64,000 nt of DNA from Clitopilus passeckerianus. Taxonomy: Eukaryota; Basidiomycota; Agaricomycetes; Agaricales; Entolomataceae. The stretch covers positions 496,001 to 560,000 of the forward strand of contig CALYLX010000141.1 in assembly GCA_944990035.1 (NCBI GenBank), given 5' to 3'. The notes beneath the pieces are model-generated. The model searched no databases. It was not told the origin of the DNA and was given only the letters and a program-made list of their open reading frames with translations. Both the position numbers and the translations under genes were made by a program. This document shows, in pieces, positions 33,749 to 45,407 of this stretch (within the stretch, counting starts at the first letter, position 1; each line of letters starts with the position of its first letter).

Positions 33749-34210
33749 TGTTAAGCTAGTATCGCTACGTGCTCAACCAAGTATCAAGAGTTCAGCTGCT
33801 TAGTCCTCTACCAGCCTTTGTAGAGACGAGCGAGAGTAATCGAGCGAGTCGAAGTTAAAGCAAATAGCGATGTATAGGCTTTTAGGTCAAGCTGGGGAAG
33901 CAAGACCGAAAGCGTGAAAGTATTTATACATGAAGAGTAGGGCTAAGGGTTGGGCATTGCGCAGTAATGCTAAGTAAGCAAAAGTAAGTATGACTCGGAG
34001 TGAGTCAGAGTAAGAGTCACGACGAGTCATGGTAAGTAAATATAGTACAAGTATCCCACGATCGTGAGAATACTGAGTAATCATAGCTAAAGGGATGAGT
34101 AATGCGCAGCAGTACTGAGTAATTGTATAAACGTAAGCGGGGCGGGGATAGTAATGGTAGATGAGTAAAAGGAAAAAGAGTCCGGGTGCGTATCTAAGGT
34201 AACTGTAACA
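33749..34210 (-). repeat. Solo LTR of the chromovirus family, inside the Helitron
   Basis: On the minus strand it matches the LTR at 15932-16394 over its full length, with a handful of substitutions and one deleted base (462 bp). ATTCT at 33744-33748 is repeated at 34211-34215, a clean 5-bp target duplication, so it is a full LTR left by LTR-LTR recombination rather than a fragment. It sits in the helicase reading frame. Confidence 0.95.
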
Positions 34211-34486
34211 ATTCTTCAAGAAACACAATGAAGAGTACAAATTTGTTGTCGTAGCTCCTACAGGCTCCGCCGCTGCCCTCCTGCACAGGAATACATATCA
34301 TTCAACCTTTGGAATAAACGACCAGTACGATACTTCCGATAAAACTCTAAGCACGCTGAGAGAAAGTTTGAAGGGATTAGAGTATGTCTTCTTCGATGAA
34401 GTCTCCATGCTCTCGTGCAGGGACTTGTATCGCATCAGCCAACAACTGGCCCGAATAACCGGAGAAACAGAGAAGCCATTTGGGAA

Positions 34487-35218
34487 TAGGGCCCGCCACG
34501 GGTAACCCTCGGGTGTTTTGACGCAACCCGTACCCGTACCCGTCGCTTAGCCAACCCCTCGGCTAACGCAAGGGTACCCGTGATTTGGCCGGAGGGTAGG
34601 CCAAGGGTGTGCGGGTAGGAGTTACCCTCGAAGGGTGCGGGTTGAGGATGGTTTTGGCGTCGTAGGAGCTCGATAGACATGCGAATAAGTCCTTAGAATG
34701 AATATATGAGTAAAGATACGAGAAAACACGTCCAGAACGCACCTATGAGGTCTCCTGCCTGCACCAGGTCTCCTCTCAATATATCCCCCCATCTAGCCAT
34801 CGAAAACACTGATTGACGCGTCTTTTTTGTATTGAATAGTGTAGCCTTGCATTCGGAAGCATTCTAAGCCATATCTACGCGTTTTACGCGCTTGAAAAAG
34901 TGGCCAGAACGCGATGTTGCTGCCCAGAACCGTTGCGCTGGCAAATTCAAAGCCGCTTTGTCATGTTCCCACGCCCACTCTGCATGCGCGGCTTCACCAT
35001 TTCTGCGCCGTTTCTTCACCGTTTCTTGAGCTTTTTGTGCAAGGTAAAGTGTATAATGTAGCCGTAGTAAATACCGACAAAAGATCAATTAAAAAAGTAC
35101 CTTTACCCCTCCCAAAACCCAAGGGTAGAGCAAGGGTACCAAATTCCTACCCTTACCCCTACCCCTGCTCTACCCTTGGCCATACCCCCAGGGTAACGCC
35201 TACCCCTGGCAGACTCTA
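34487..35218 (+). mobile_element. hAT-type MITE, 732 bp, inside the Helitron helicase
   Basis: TTTGGGAA at 34479-34486 is repeated at 35219-35226 (8 bp). The ends are TAGGGCCCGCCACGGG and, in reverse, TAGAGTCTGCCAGGGG. The first 20-odd bases nearly match the right end of the hAT element at 6549-9882, and both elements carry TACCC-rich subterminal tracts (34500-34640 and 35100-35200). No transposase is encoded; the interior has only unrecognised short frames. It must have moved with a transposase supplied by a related hAT. Confidence 0.92.
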
Positions 35219-37650
35219 TTTGGGAATATAAATTTTATTTTTGCGGGCGATTTCGCTCAACTACCACCAGCAGTAGGGCAAGAACACGTAGCGTTGTATA
35301 GTAGGACAGTAGGGTGGATTGCAAACAACCGTACAGCTCAAGAATCCGCAATCGGCAAAGCGATTTGGCATCAAGTCAACACTGTGGTCATTCTACGAGA
35401 AAATATGTGTCAGACTTTGCAGACAGGCGACGATAATAAGTTCAGAAAGGCTCTTGAAAACATGCGCTATGGTAAATGCACCCCAGACGATATAGCCTTT
35501 CTAAGAACCAGAATAAGTGCTAGTAGTCCAAACGCTCCAGATGTGTCACGCCCAGCATTCAGAAACGTCTCTGTAATAACAGCAAGACATGTTGATAAGG
35601 ATGTGTTCAATGAGATTGGCTGTGAACGATGGGCCAGAGAGAATAATCAGGAATTGGAATATTTTGTATCGGAAGATGAAACCGCAGCTGAAAGAAGCGA
35701 AAAGACCGGTAGGAATAAAACAAAAGTCAGAGAAGGGATTTCTAAAATTAGTCCGGCGCTAAGATCTCAGTTGTGGACTGCGCCTTCCTCAGCCAATACA
35801 GAAAGGATTCCAGGTGTCCTGCCTTTGTGTAAAGGCATGCCAATCATGATTCGCCACAACTTTGCCACAGAATTATGTATCACAAAAGGTCAAGAAGCCA
35901 GAGTGGTTGGTTGGGTAGATCGAAGAACCGAACAAGACCGTAAATGTCTGGAAACGCTCTTTGTAGAGCTGTTGAATCCCCCCAAAACTATACAGATTGA
36001 AGGGCTGCCTGAAAACGTTGTACCAATACCGCAAACGTCAACCCGGACAACTGTGATGCTTCCAGATGATACTAGACTTTACATCCACAGAAACCAAGTC
36101 AACGTCATTCCAAACTTTGCAATGACAGACTATGCCTCGCAAGGGAAGACGCGAAAGAACAACGTTGTTGACCTAAATAATCTGTCCAATCACTTTGCGT
36201 ATTATACTGCATTATCCAGGAGCTCGACGGCATCAGGAACGATGATACTACAAGGTTTCGATCTGCATACTATAAGCAAGGGAACGTCGGGAGCACTTAG
36301 GCAAGAGTTCAGGGAATTAGAAATACTCGACAGAATAACAGAACAAAGGTTTAAGGGTAACTTACCTTCTACGTTTGATGACGCCGAAACAAGAAACGAA
36401 CTTGTAGACTTGTATAAGTACTATAAGGGCGCCAACTTCATGCCCGATGACCTGCATCCAATGCTGCATTGGAACGAGCGAAACCCTTTCCTGGAGTTTA
36501 CAAACATAGACACAAAGTGGAACGATGAACCGGACGTTGAAGCTGACCAGGAAAAAGACAAAAAAGTTGATGGCGATAAACGTAAACAGAAACTGAATCG
36601 AAAAAGAAAGACAAGCGGGACTGTGTCCGATCGACCACAGAAAAAAAGGAAGACAACACCAGAAATTCAGCAGGCGCTACAGCTCAGGAAAACAAGCCTG
36701 AAGAGGAAGCTAGACATAGAAAATGAAAGCCCGATCATACCAAGTCCACGCAAGAAAATGAGAATATCCTCAAACACGCCACCAACGCCTACTGGCTCCC
36801 AATGGGATGACAATAGTTGCGCCTATGATGCTGTTTTGACCGTTCTGTATAACGTGTGGTCAGAAGTACATTTAATATTGAAACCACTACCAACTGTATG
36901 GAGCTCAGATGAAGAGATCGATCTAGATTATTGGTTCAAACAAGTGAAATATGAAGCATGCTCGATTGATCACGTCCGAAATTTAGTACGAAGAAGGCTG
37001 CAGTCATTAGACTCCACTAAGTTCCTGCCGCATGATTATTGTAGTGTACACGACATATTGGACATCTTGCTAGAAACACAGTTACCAGTACTCTTGATAA
37101 CGGAAGAATGTCCAAACTCAGCTTGCTCAATGACGTATACAAGAAGTGAGATTCCATCGTCTATGATAACAATGTACCCTCAGAGAAGCACCACTATCCA
37201 GGTGTATGTGAACAACCCTATACAATCTCAGAACAGACGGTGTCATATATGTCTAACTCGCCTAAAATCAACACTGAAAACCAAGTCAAAACCGCCAATG
37301 ATATGCATAGACTTATCCCAACGACATCCACAGATAGATAAATTGATATCCATAAAGCAAGATGAACACGCATCACGCCCACTCAGATATCAACTGCGAG
37401 CTATTATTTACTTCCAATCTGATCATTTCACATCTAGGATAATCACTGAAATGCAAGAAGCCTGGCATTACGATGGGATGAGACGACAAAATCTCATGGT
37501 GTACGACAGTCCGGTGTTCAATATATCATTAGGCAACAGGCAAGGCGCCAAGGCTGTTGCAGCCATTTACTGCAATACAGACAACAACAGAGTATCCACA
37601 GAATAGAAAGGAAACAAGATCCAAAGAAGAAAATAATAGAACTCGGACAG

Positions 37651-37682
37651 GTCGTGCGAAGCAGCGACGCATCTTGGACTAA
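37651..37682 (+). other. Candidate Helitron 3' terminus (hairpin plus CTAA)
   Basis: GTCGTGCGAAGCAGCGAC can form a stem with a GAA loop and one bulge. Ten bases later comes CTAA, a CTRR-type end. The following base is G rather than the T usual for plant and animal Helitrons, so the exact end needs an empty-site comparison. Confidence 0.45.
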
Positions 37683-37742
37683 GTACGACCTGACGCCGTG
37701 CTCTCAGTCACATTGTATTCTCCTGGCGAAAATATAGCTTAC

Positions 37743-37940
37743 GAAGCTTCGAAATAGCTTTTGTAGATCTTCCACTTGACGCCACCCGTCTCCTTATGTT
37801 CATCCTTCACCAATATTCTCGGCTTCTTTGCAGCTTCCATCTCCCTGTCCTCCGTAACACCTTCAAAAAGTCCAGATTCTTGAGCTTCCGCTTAGAAAAT
37901 GATGATCAGATCCTGCTTCTTCGCCTCCACTTCGGCTTCA
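37743..37940 (-). pseudogene. ABC transporter (ABCC) linker fragment
   Basis: On the minus strand a frame reads EAEVEAKKQDL, then one in-frame TAA at 37892-37894, then GVTEDREMEAAKK and VKDEHKETGGVKWKIYKSYF, ending at a GTAAGC donor. The last part is characteristic of the linker before the second membrane domain of fungal ABCC exporters. No membrane domain or nucleotide-binding domain follows: the likely Helitron 3' end is only about 60 bp further downstream in transcription. The Helitron may have truncated the gene or carried this piece. The NBD2 tail at 2840-3254 has the same orientation but is 34 kb away. Confidence 0.65.
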
Positions 37941-38326
37941 TGGCCAATCGTCCCGAAGACTCCGAGTCAGCTGATAACGGTAGGGTCTGTTCATCTTGTC
38001 AGTCTTAATATATTGGAGTAAACCTTGCATTTCGAAGTGGGTCAGTATTGGGTCGGTACCATGTATTCGACTCTGACATTTCCAATTTTCCCACAGAATA
38101 CATCTTATTTGCGCTGAGATATCCGGACAGACAGAGAGAATGGTACTATACACTGATAACGGCAAACCGGCACGGTTGACGAACGATATTCAATATAGTC
38201 GCCCTGGCCTAGTTCTTGTCAGGCGACAGCTCCAATCTTGGCATATATCGTCTCTCTTCGACTGACGAAACTAAATTTGAGAAAACATCCTCTTTTTTAT
38301 CCCCGGGTCCATATTGCTCGCTCTCC
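37941..38326. other. Intergenic, nothing certain
   Basis: Open frames on both strands are short and unrecognised. The right end is the promoter region of the terpene synthase at 38327. Confidence 0.4.
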
Positions 38327-39419
38327 ATGATTGACAAAAGAAACTACATCCTTGGCCTCGACACCACGTACCACTGTCGCTTTACTGTCCGATGCCATCC
38401 AAGGGGCACTGACCTGACTACATCCGTTCAGAGTTACCTTCTCGCTAGATTTCCATGGAAATCGGAAGAATACAAGCTGGCTTATATGTCTCAGGATCTC
38501 GAACTTATATCCCTCCTCGTATTCCCTAACGCGTTGGACGATCGGATTGAACTAGCTACACTCCATTTCTCATACTTCTTCTTGTTTGACGACATACTCG
38601 AAACCCTTGATACGAACGAGGTCTGTCCCCAGCTGATGTCGCAAAACACATGAAATGTGCTGATAATTTGACGTTCAGTCTAAAGCCTTTCTCCTCCGAA
38701 TGCTAGGCATCATGAGAAGAGAGAACCAGCCGAAGCCAGAGAACGCGTTGGAGATTATTCTTCAGGATATGTGCTCTCGGTTCTTGGAGTTTGGAGATGA
38801 CATCGCTCGAGAATATGCCAACAACATCCTGACCACGACATGCGATTACTGTCTGGCAGCTGGAGACAAGGAGGCAAGGCGCAGATCGAAGGATGACTTG
38901 GAGGAGTTCAAGAAATACCGCGCTGACGACGCTGGTGTTGGGTACGTATACACTGCTTTCATATGTCAAGGATTTCTCTGAACTAACCACCCATGAGCTA
39001 GATTAACCTTTGCGATAATTTGCTGGTCCTGTGCCATCTATATGCCCCCTCATCTTCTAAAAGCTCCAAGAGTCAAATCAATGATAGAGATTGCCGGATG
39101 TCAGGCCACCATGGTCAACGACCTTTGCTCGTATCGTGTTGAAGCTCTCCGGAGCCGATCTGTAGACGATATGTTTGACGCCGTTTCGGTCATCATGCAG
39201 CAGAAGAAGGTAGACGCACAAATGGCAATGGATCATCTAAAGGAGGAGATTCGGCGGTTAGAGAGTGCGTTCGTCAGAATTTCTGAGGAAGTCAAAGCCG
39301 AGTTTGTCGGGGAGGAGCTGGAACTTGTCGAGAGATTCATTGGAGCCTGCGAGGATATGATGGCCGGGAACTGGGCCTGGTCAACCTCTTGCGGAAGATA
39401 TAACTCGCTAGACATGTAA
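38327..39419 (+). CDS. Sesquiterpene synthase-like, three exons, 324 aa
   Basis: Exons are 38327-38620, 38679-38941 and 39002-39419 (975 nt, phases 0 and 2). The ATG at 38327 is chosen because the paralogue at 40707 begins at the same place with an exon 1 of exactly the same length. The aspartate-rich motif is FLFDDILE (DDxxE, around residue 90). The NSE motif is NDLCSYRVE (around residue 235). The C-terminal pair is GRYN. These coordinate the Mg-diphosphate of farnesyl diphosphate; length and motif spacing fit small fungal class I cyclases. The product cannot be predicted. The gene is tail to tail with its paralogue, 190 bp apart. Confidence 0.88.
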
Positions 39420-39609
39420 TGAGTAGTATATGCGGCCGATATACAGAAGAGGCATAGTACTTTTTTTTCTTGTAGGGACAAGCGGTTGTCACGGATAGGG
39501 CATTGAGCGGAATCCAAGCAGATTATGAGCGGGGTCATGTCACGGTTACTCAAAGTACAAAGACAACGGTACGGGAGTTAATAATCCAAATACATGGACC
39601 GGCCGACGA

Positions 39610-40707
39610 TTATTCACCCAATAGGTTATATCGTCCACAGAATGTAGACCACTCCCAGTTTCCTCCCATCATATACTCGCATGCTCCAATGAACCTCTCA
39701 AGAATCTCCAACTCCTCTTTCCCATGAAACTCGGCTCGAACCTCCTGAGCAACCTTCAGGAACTCGCTTTCTAAGCGCAGGATCTCCTCCTTAAGTAAGT
39801 TCATCCCCTGTTGCGCATCCACCGCCTTCTCCTGCATGATGACCGAGACGGCATTGAACATATCATTTGCAGATGAGCTTCGGAGCGCCTCGACGCGATA
39901 TGAGTATAGGTCGTTGATCATCGTGGCTTGACAGCCAGAGATGGCTGCCAATGACTTGACTTTCGGGGCTTCAAGGAGATGAGAAGGCATGTAGATGCCG
40001 CAGGCCCAGTAAATTACGCCGAAAGCCAGCCTATATTATGGGCCATCAACGAAATGGAATCTGGATTTGTGAGATAGCGAGGTTCACGTACCATGCGCCA
40101 GCATCTGTAGTCCGGTATTCTTTGAAGCTCTCGAAGTTCTTCGTTGACGCACGCTTTGCTTCCTTATTGCCAGCAGTCAAGCAGTACTGACAGGTCGTAT
40201 CCAGAAGGTTTTGGGCGTGGTGTTGAGCGACCTCATCTCCAAGCGCCAGGAATTGAGAGCAGATGTCCTCAAGGATAACCTCCAAGGCGTTCTCGGGTCT
40301 TGGCTTTGAGACTCTCTTCAAGATGCCGAGCATTTGACGGAGGAACGCTTCCGACTGAATGTAACATCAGCGCATCGTGTCGGGATTGTTGAGACATATC
40401 GGACAAGACTAACCTCATTGGTATCGAGAGTCTCGAGGGCGTCGTCAAAGAGGAAGAAGTAGGAGAAAAAGAGGACGGCCACTTCGATGCGATCGTCAAA
40501 AGCGTCAGGAAACCCGAGCAGTGGTAAGGTTTCAAGATCCTGAGTCTGATACGCTTGCTTCTTTTCCTCCGATTTCCAAGGGAACCGATCGAGGAGGTAT
40601 GTTTGCACGGAGGACGTCACTTCTGCGCTTTTAAGATGTTGTCGGATGGGAAAGTGGCAGTGGTAGGTGGAATCAAGGCCAAAGATGAAGCTCTTTGGGT
40701 TGTTCAT
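39610..40707 (-). CDS. Sesquiterpene synthase-like paralogue, three exons, 325 aa
   Basis: Minus-strand exons are 40707-40414 (294 nt), 40354-40092 (263 nt) and 40030-39610 (421 nt). The first two lengths equal those of the gene at 38327 and the third differs by one codon. Metal-binding motifs are intact: FLFDDALE and NDLYSYRVE, with GRYN near the end. Many exposed positions differ, so the duplication is not fresh. Both genes probably use farnesyl diphosphate in the cytosol and may give different products. The shared 190-bp gap (39420-39609) must hold both 3' ends. Confidence 0.88.
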
Positions 40708-41593
40708 TCTAGTGGAGGGCGTAAGCGGGCTCAAGGTTATGTCGAGAGAACCTTTGTTATGTTTGTTATACGACTCGGTAAGGACGCTCTATACCAAGAT
40801 TGGTGCTATTTCCTACCGAGGACTAGCTTGGGGGAGCATATAAGATGTCACCCGTCAACCGCACCGGATCGCCGGAAAACGAGGCCATTCTTCCAGTCAG
40901 ATGGCTCAAAAATGATTCCGAAAAGAATTCCCTTCATACAAACATCTGCTGGCCGACACAATGAATTATATCATACTTATTCTGGAATTCTTTGCATCAA
41001 TCCAGATGGCCGATAAAGAATCACTAAGAACATTGGTGATGAAATAAAGGATTGTTGACACGCCGAGGATGGGAAATGGAGAGATATCTGTCGCTTGATG
41101 ACATGCGATATCAAACATAATAGCGGATTAGACCAATGGTCCACAGATGGAAGCGACAGGAGGTCGAAGTTAATGCGAAATGAGCCTCGACATATTTGGT
41201 CTATCTCCTTCAGAAGAGACAAGGAAGCGGGAGGTGGCTCTACAGCGACCAAGATCAAAGGATAAAAGGGAGAAAGAAGGTAGCTATGGAGGTGAGGTAT
41301 ACTATACTCGAGGATTGAATATTGATCACTAAAGTGTAATTCGAGCGTCCGAGTTGGCGAGGATAGGATGATTCAAGTTCAGACTCTAGAAACGGAAGAA
41401 TTTCACACGCTCTTGACTCCCAACTCTCATCACCATTCTCCTCGCACTTCCAAGGTTTGCACTACGACAATGAAGCCTTTATATCATCTGGACTTGAAGC
41501 AGCTGTTCCTACATATCCAATGATTAACATGACCAAGGCCGGAAATATGTGAAAAAGGTTGTCTGATGAGTAAGTTCTGGTTCAATCCTTTCG
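40708..41593. other. Intergenic region upstream of the terpene synthase
   Basis: I see no supported gene; short frames on both strands lack recognisable features. Confidence 0.45.
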
Positions 41594-44055
41594 GTGCTCG
41601 TTTACGAGAGTTCCAGCAGATTTCATTGGAGAACCTCTCTTCTGTACCTCCTCTTAAATGTGGATAATTTACCGCAAAGCAGGGTAAGTATTGAGCTTGG
41701 GTGTTGGCTTGTTAGTAGACCTCTGCTCACGAAAGTTTTATCAGGCTGTTTTCCTGCTACTCTTGCTGGAGCGCGTCATCTCTCACTTCCATATGTCAAA
41801 GAAGCTCCTGTTTTCCACTCACAAATGTGTTCCCGAAACCCTAGCCTGAAAACCGACCTCTCCACGGGCTTGTCAAGCCCGTCGTTGCATCCCCTGCAGA
41901 ACCGCTGTCGTTCGGCGCCGTATATCGTCCTCGGCCCATTCACTGCCCGTCACTCCAGGTACTTCGCCCATCATCAGATATCTGCCCGCAGAAGAGGTGT
42001 CGCCATCCTCATCCTCCATGGTCGGTTTTACATCAATCAGGCCACGCGCCCATCTAGACCGCATCTCCTTCTTCATAAACCCAGGAACCCACCTGAGCAC
42101 CAAAGGATGGTGCAGGAGCTTTGGATCAACAATATGGTGTTGACACCACGAACTAGGGAGCAGACCGACGCCGATGATCCCCAGAATCCAGCCTACCGTT
42201 CTGGTGTCCCCGTCCCTTCCGATCCCAGGCACCGAGATACACCTGCTTCAACTGTTCATTCTCTTCTGCCACCCAAGGATGATCCGGCATTCGAACGGCT
42301 AGTAGTTGCTACCCGAGAACACAGACAGGCGGACTGGGCCAGTAGTGGTTATCTTCGGCTTTCTTGGCACGCACTGCTGCCAGCGCACCCGATACACCTC
42401 CATCCTTTCGTCACCACCTTAATTAAAGCGCACTTGCGTCCTACATAACCTCGCCGTCACTCCATAATGTCCCCTCCTGCCTCAGCCACCTTTCGGAAAG
42501 GTCTCAGAAAAACATCATCTCGTCCCTGACTTTTCCTACTTCAACCTCGGCTTTCGCCTTTCCCGCAAGAAAGGCCAGGCTCATCATAGGTGGTGTTGGT
42601 GGGATTGTCGCGTTTCGAAGGAATTGTCTACACCAACACGAGGAGTAAGCAGGGTAGAAGAAGTACTGCAAGAAAACATCCCGAATGGCGTCCTCGTCGA
42701 CCTGCTCAAGACGAGCAACCGACGTCAGCTCTCCATATGCCAGCCATGGCACACCCCACCCTCGACCTCAACCCGAATGACATTGTATGACAGTTGGTGT
42801 TGTCGGTCTAGAGCCTTTGACCGGTTATTTTGGTGGGATAGTAGGACCAGAGAGGCGAGAGGATTCAGTGGGATGGGACCTCGGGCTAGTACCAGATCAA
42901 GACTGGAGTATGCCAAACTCGAAGCTCATTGCGACATCCGACCAATGGCTAGGGTGCCTCAATTTCCCAAACCGGTGATTTCCCAAGCACGGGAGACGTC
43001 AAATTACTGCAGACCATGCAACTTTCGATTCGGCAACGACACCTCCTACCCCTCGACCATGGCCACATCGTAGTTGGATAGGAACACCCTTACCTCCCCT
43101 TCGCTGCGAGAGCACGATTCCTATTCATTGAATACATTTGCACCATGCACCGCTTGGGCACCAGACCCGTTCAAAGAACCGCTGTCGCCTCTTTCACTCC
43201 TGCAAGTACGGAATACCAGATGACTCAGATTAAGAGTCATACACGTTGGGGTAGGCATGGGTATCGTGCCTAATTGCGAATGGACCTACGCCACCAGTTC
43301 GCACTCCCATCGCCTCACTTATCGGACTACCTTATGACACAGTCGCTGATAATTATCAGCCATATCCCATATCCCATTGACCTCCCCAACCTTCGTATTC
43401 CCCAATTCGACGACTACCCGGGAGTCTCCTTCTTTATGGCTGCTGATGTCTCCCCACTCGGCCCCACACCCGGTGAACCAACATTATATCCTCCGAATGG
43501 CGCCTCGCGTTTTGGCGAAGACCGCTTCAGGTTGCGTGTGCAGGCTTGGAATACGAGCAGATCGTTGTGACAGGGATTACCCAGATTGGCCACAAACCAG
43601 AGCCTTGAGTGGCTACGGTGATATGCCAGGCGTACGTCAGTGCTAGGAATGATGACGAGTTCCCAATGGCCGTGGTTGGCCTGGCAGGGTTAGAGTTGAG
43701 GAGCTCCAGGGAGTCTGGTACATTACCCTCGTTCTTTACTTCGTATTTTCGGGCATAACTAGGACGTTCTGTTTGCTTCATAGGTATTTGTTTCGCCACT
43801 ACAGTTTTTCCTTCAATTGGACTTTTACTCTACATATTTAACTGGGCATATCGTACAATACCTACTGTTTTTGGTCCAATTTGAATGAACATAGGCTGCC
43901 AAATAGAGTAATATGTAGTTGTCCTTTCACCTTTCACGGTGACCCCTCGGGCTTGACCTCGACTCGCGGTTTCCTCAAGGTCGCCATGCGACCTCAACCG
44001 CCGATGTTGAATGAGGCACAAGGCCTTCACAACATGTTTGTACCCAACCACCACC
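41594..44055. other. Gene-poor tract with decayed coding-like sequence
   Basis: A 284-codon frame at 41594-42448 has no recognisable domain and is matched by competing frames on the other strand. Around 43410-43580 the sequence (CGACGACTACCCGGGAG... and a GGCTTGGAATACGAGCAGATC stretch) weakly parallels 56970-57000 and 57330-57380, hinting that both are remnants of one repeat. I do not call a gene. Confidence 0.35.
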
Positions 44056-45024
44056 ATGGCTTCGCCGGACATCGACGTCTCCATGGCCGGCATTGAATTT
44101 GAAGCTTCTGGAACATTGGGTCAAACTCAATACTCACAAAACCATGTTGCTCTTGATGAGTGCTGTTCTGACTCCTCCGTCGCTGACTCTCCTCCTTGCT
44201 CGCCCACTCTGGCGGATTCTCCCCTGAACACCCCTCCAAGCTCTCCGAGCCAATCACTTGCGCTTCTGGTTGACGATGATTTGGGCTTGATCCAGAGAAC
44301 CTTCGAGACTCACCTCGTACGGAAGCCGTGCTCGATTAAACCTTTCACATGCCACGAGGAAAACCAGGCATTGCGATCAGACCTCCATGTGGACGCCAGG
44401 TACGTGTTTGTGGCCCAACATTGGATGCATTGATCGTTCTGAATCTGTCTGCTCCAAAGGCAACAAAACTTCTATAAAAAACCTCTCTGCGCCCAGTGGC
44501 ATCTTGCTCCGTCGGCTCCACAGAAAGTGGTTGACGAGATTCTAGAGCATGCCATTGTCTCAGAACTAAGCTTGCTTCCAAAGGTGGATACCTTGTGCGA
44601 TAGTATTGAGACGATGGTAAGAGTTTTCTACTTACAACGCATAACCGTTATCAACCTTCAGCATCAGGTGGAGTCTGGCGTTGACCAGATAACGGGCAAG
44701 TACTTATACCTCGCGTCTCTGAGCATTCGTGATTGCCTATGGGCGGAGTTCGTTGTCTTGGAACATGACGACAAGGAGGGATGGGGAGAGCTTATTAAAG
44801 GTTTAGCTCTGCTAATCATGAGGTTCTCTGGATTCATTGACGCTATGGGGTGCCGTTCTCCGGCGGAGTTTCTGCCAATCAACCAAGAACGTCTGTCGTT
44901 CTACAGTAAATCCCATCCTCTTCACCAGATTCAGCGTTACCTTGTGCCCCTCCAACCCCGCATACCCGATTACGAACCATTCCTGGTAGCATTGGAGGAG
45001 TCGACCTCACATGATGGGATATAA
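44056..45024 (+). CDS. Hypothetical protein, three exons, about 287 aa
   Basis: Exons are 44056-44399, 44460-44616 and 44662-45024, with phases 2 and 0 and GT-AG introns of 60 and 45 bp. The ATG at 44056 lies in a CACCATGGC context. The first 70 residues are Ser/Pro-rich, with repeated DSP/PSSPS motifs, and likely disordered. The rest is predicted helical with a conserved-looking segment LYLASLSIRDCLWAEFVVLE and no catalytic motif I recognise. It has no signal peptide. Function is unknown. It sits just left of the duplicated phosphatase unit, and no counterpart is visible left of the second unit. Confidence 0.6.
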
Positions 45025-45407
45025 TTGGATGTAGTGCGTGGATATCCCAGTCGCCCTGCCCCGCTTTACTTGATTGCTTCCCCACCAACCACCATTCGTC
45101 TTTTCTTCGTGAATGTTTTGGCGTCGTTTTTATGTCTTCATGAAACTTGCTTTACTTCTTACTACTCTACAGACTATATCTACGTCCGACGACTAAACTA
45201 TAATCCCATGGGATGGTCTCGTTTACTAAAGCGATAACTTGAGGTGGCTCACATCAGAGAGCACAACCCAGTCATGCTACGAGCTCTCCCCAAGATAGTG
45301 TTGGGTGAAAAGAGCAGGGTGATCAAAGATCGGCCTCCTGCACTCCTACGGAGGTGCTCTCTATATGTACTAAAGTCAGCAAACCCGATTTAATCACTCG
45401 TCATATA
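45025..45407. other. Intergenic; right part belongs to a duplicated block
   Basis: 45110-45260 is similar to 48230-48360: a shared CATGAAACTTGCT motif followed by a matching stretch around ATGG(G/A)ATGG(T/A)CTCGTT. Confidence 0.5.

Larger units (their letters stand above)
29455..37606 (+). pseudogene. Helitron Rep/helicase with OTU-like domain, interrupted twice
   Basis: The coding pieces are 29455-33748, 34216-34486 and 35227-37606. Skipping the two insertions and one copy of each duplication keeps one frame. The N-terminal part has Cys-rich zinc-finger-like pairs. The HUH rolling-circle nuclease motif is HLHMLIW near 31620. The two-tyrosine motif YISNYITK lies near 32240. The Pif1-type helicase follows with Walker A GMGGTGKS near 33700, APTGSAA and FFDEVSM near 34395, FAGDFAQLPP near 35250 and TDYASQGKT near 36130. 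A basic linker follows, then DNSCAYDAVLTVLYN near 36810, an OTU/cysteine-peptidase-like signature often fused to fungal Helitron helicases. As it stands, translation stops within the inserted LTR just after Walker A. Confidence 0.88.
29455..37682 (+). mobile_element. Helitron with two nested insertions; 5' boundary not determined
   Basis: The element encodes a Rep/helicase with a C-terminal OTU-like domain. It contains a solo gypsy LTR (33749-34210) and a hAT-type MITE (34487-35218), each with its own target duplication. A likely 3' end is the hairpin at 37651-37668 followed ten bases later by CTAA (37679-37682). The 5' TC end could lie anywhere upstream of 29455; I could not fix it. Confidence 0.85.

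Noticed and set aside
34435..35231. Open frames in and across the MITE
   Set aside because: They cross the terminal repeats and host junctions and match no transposase.
41594..42448. 284-codon open frame
   Set aside because: Long but featureless, and a 119-codon frame on the other strand competes. It may be repeat debris, so no product is assigned.
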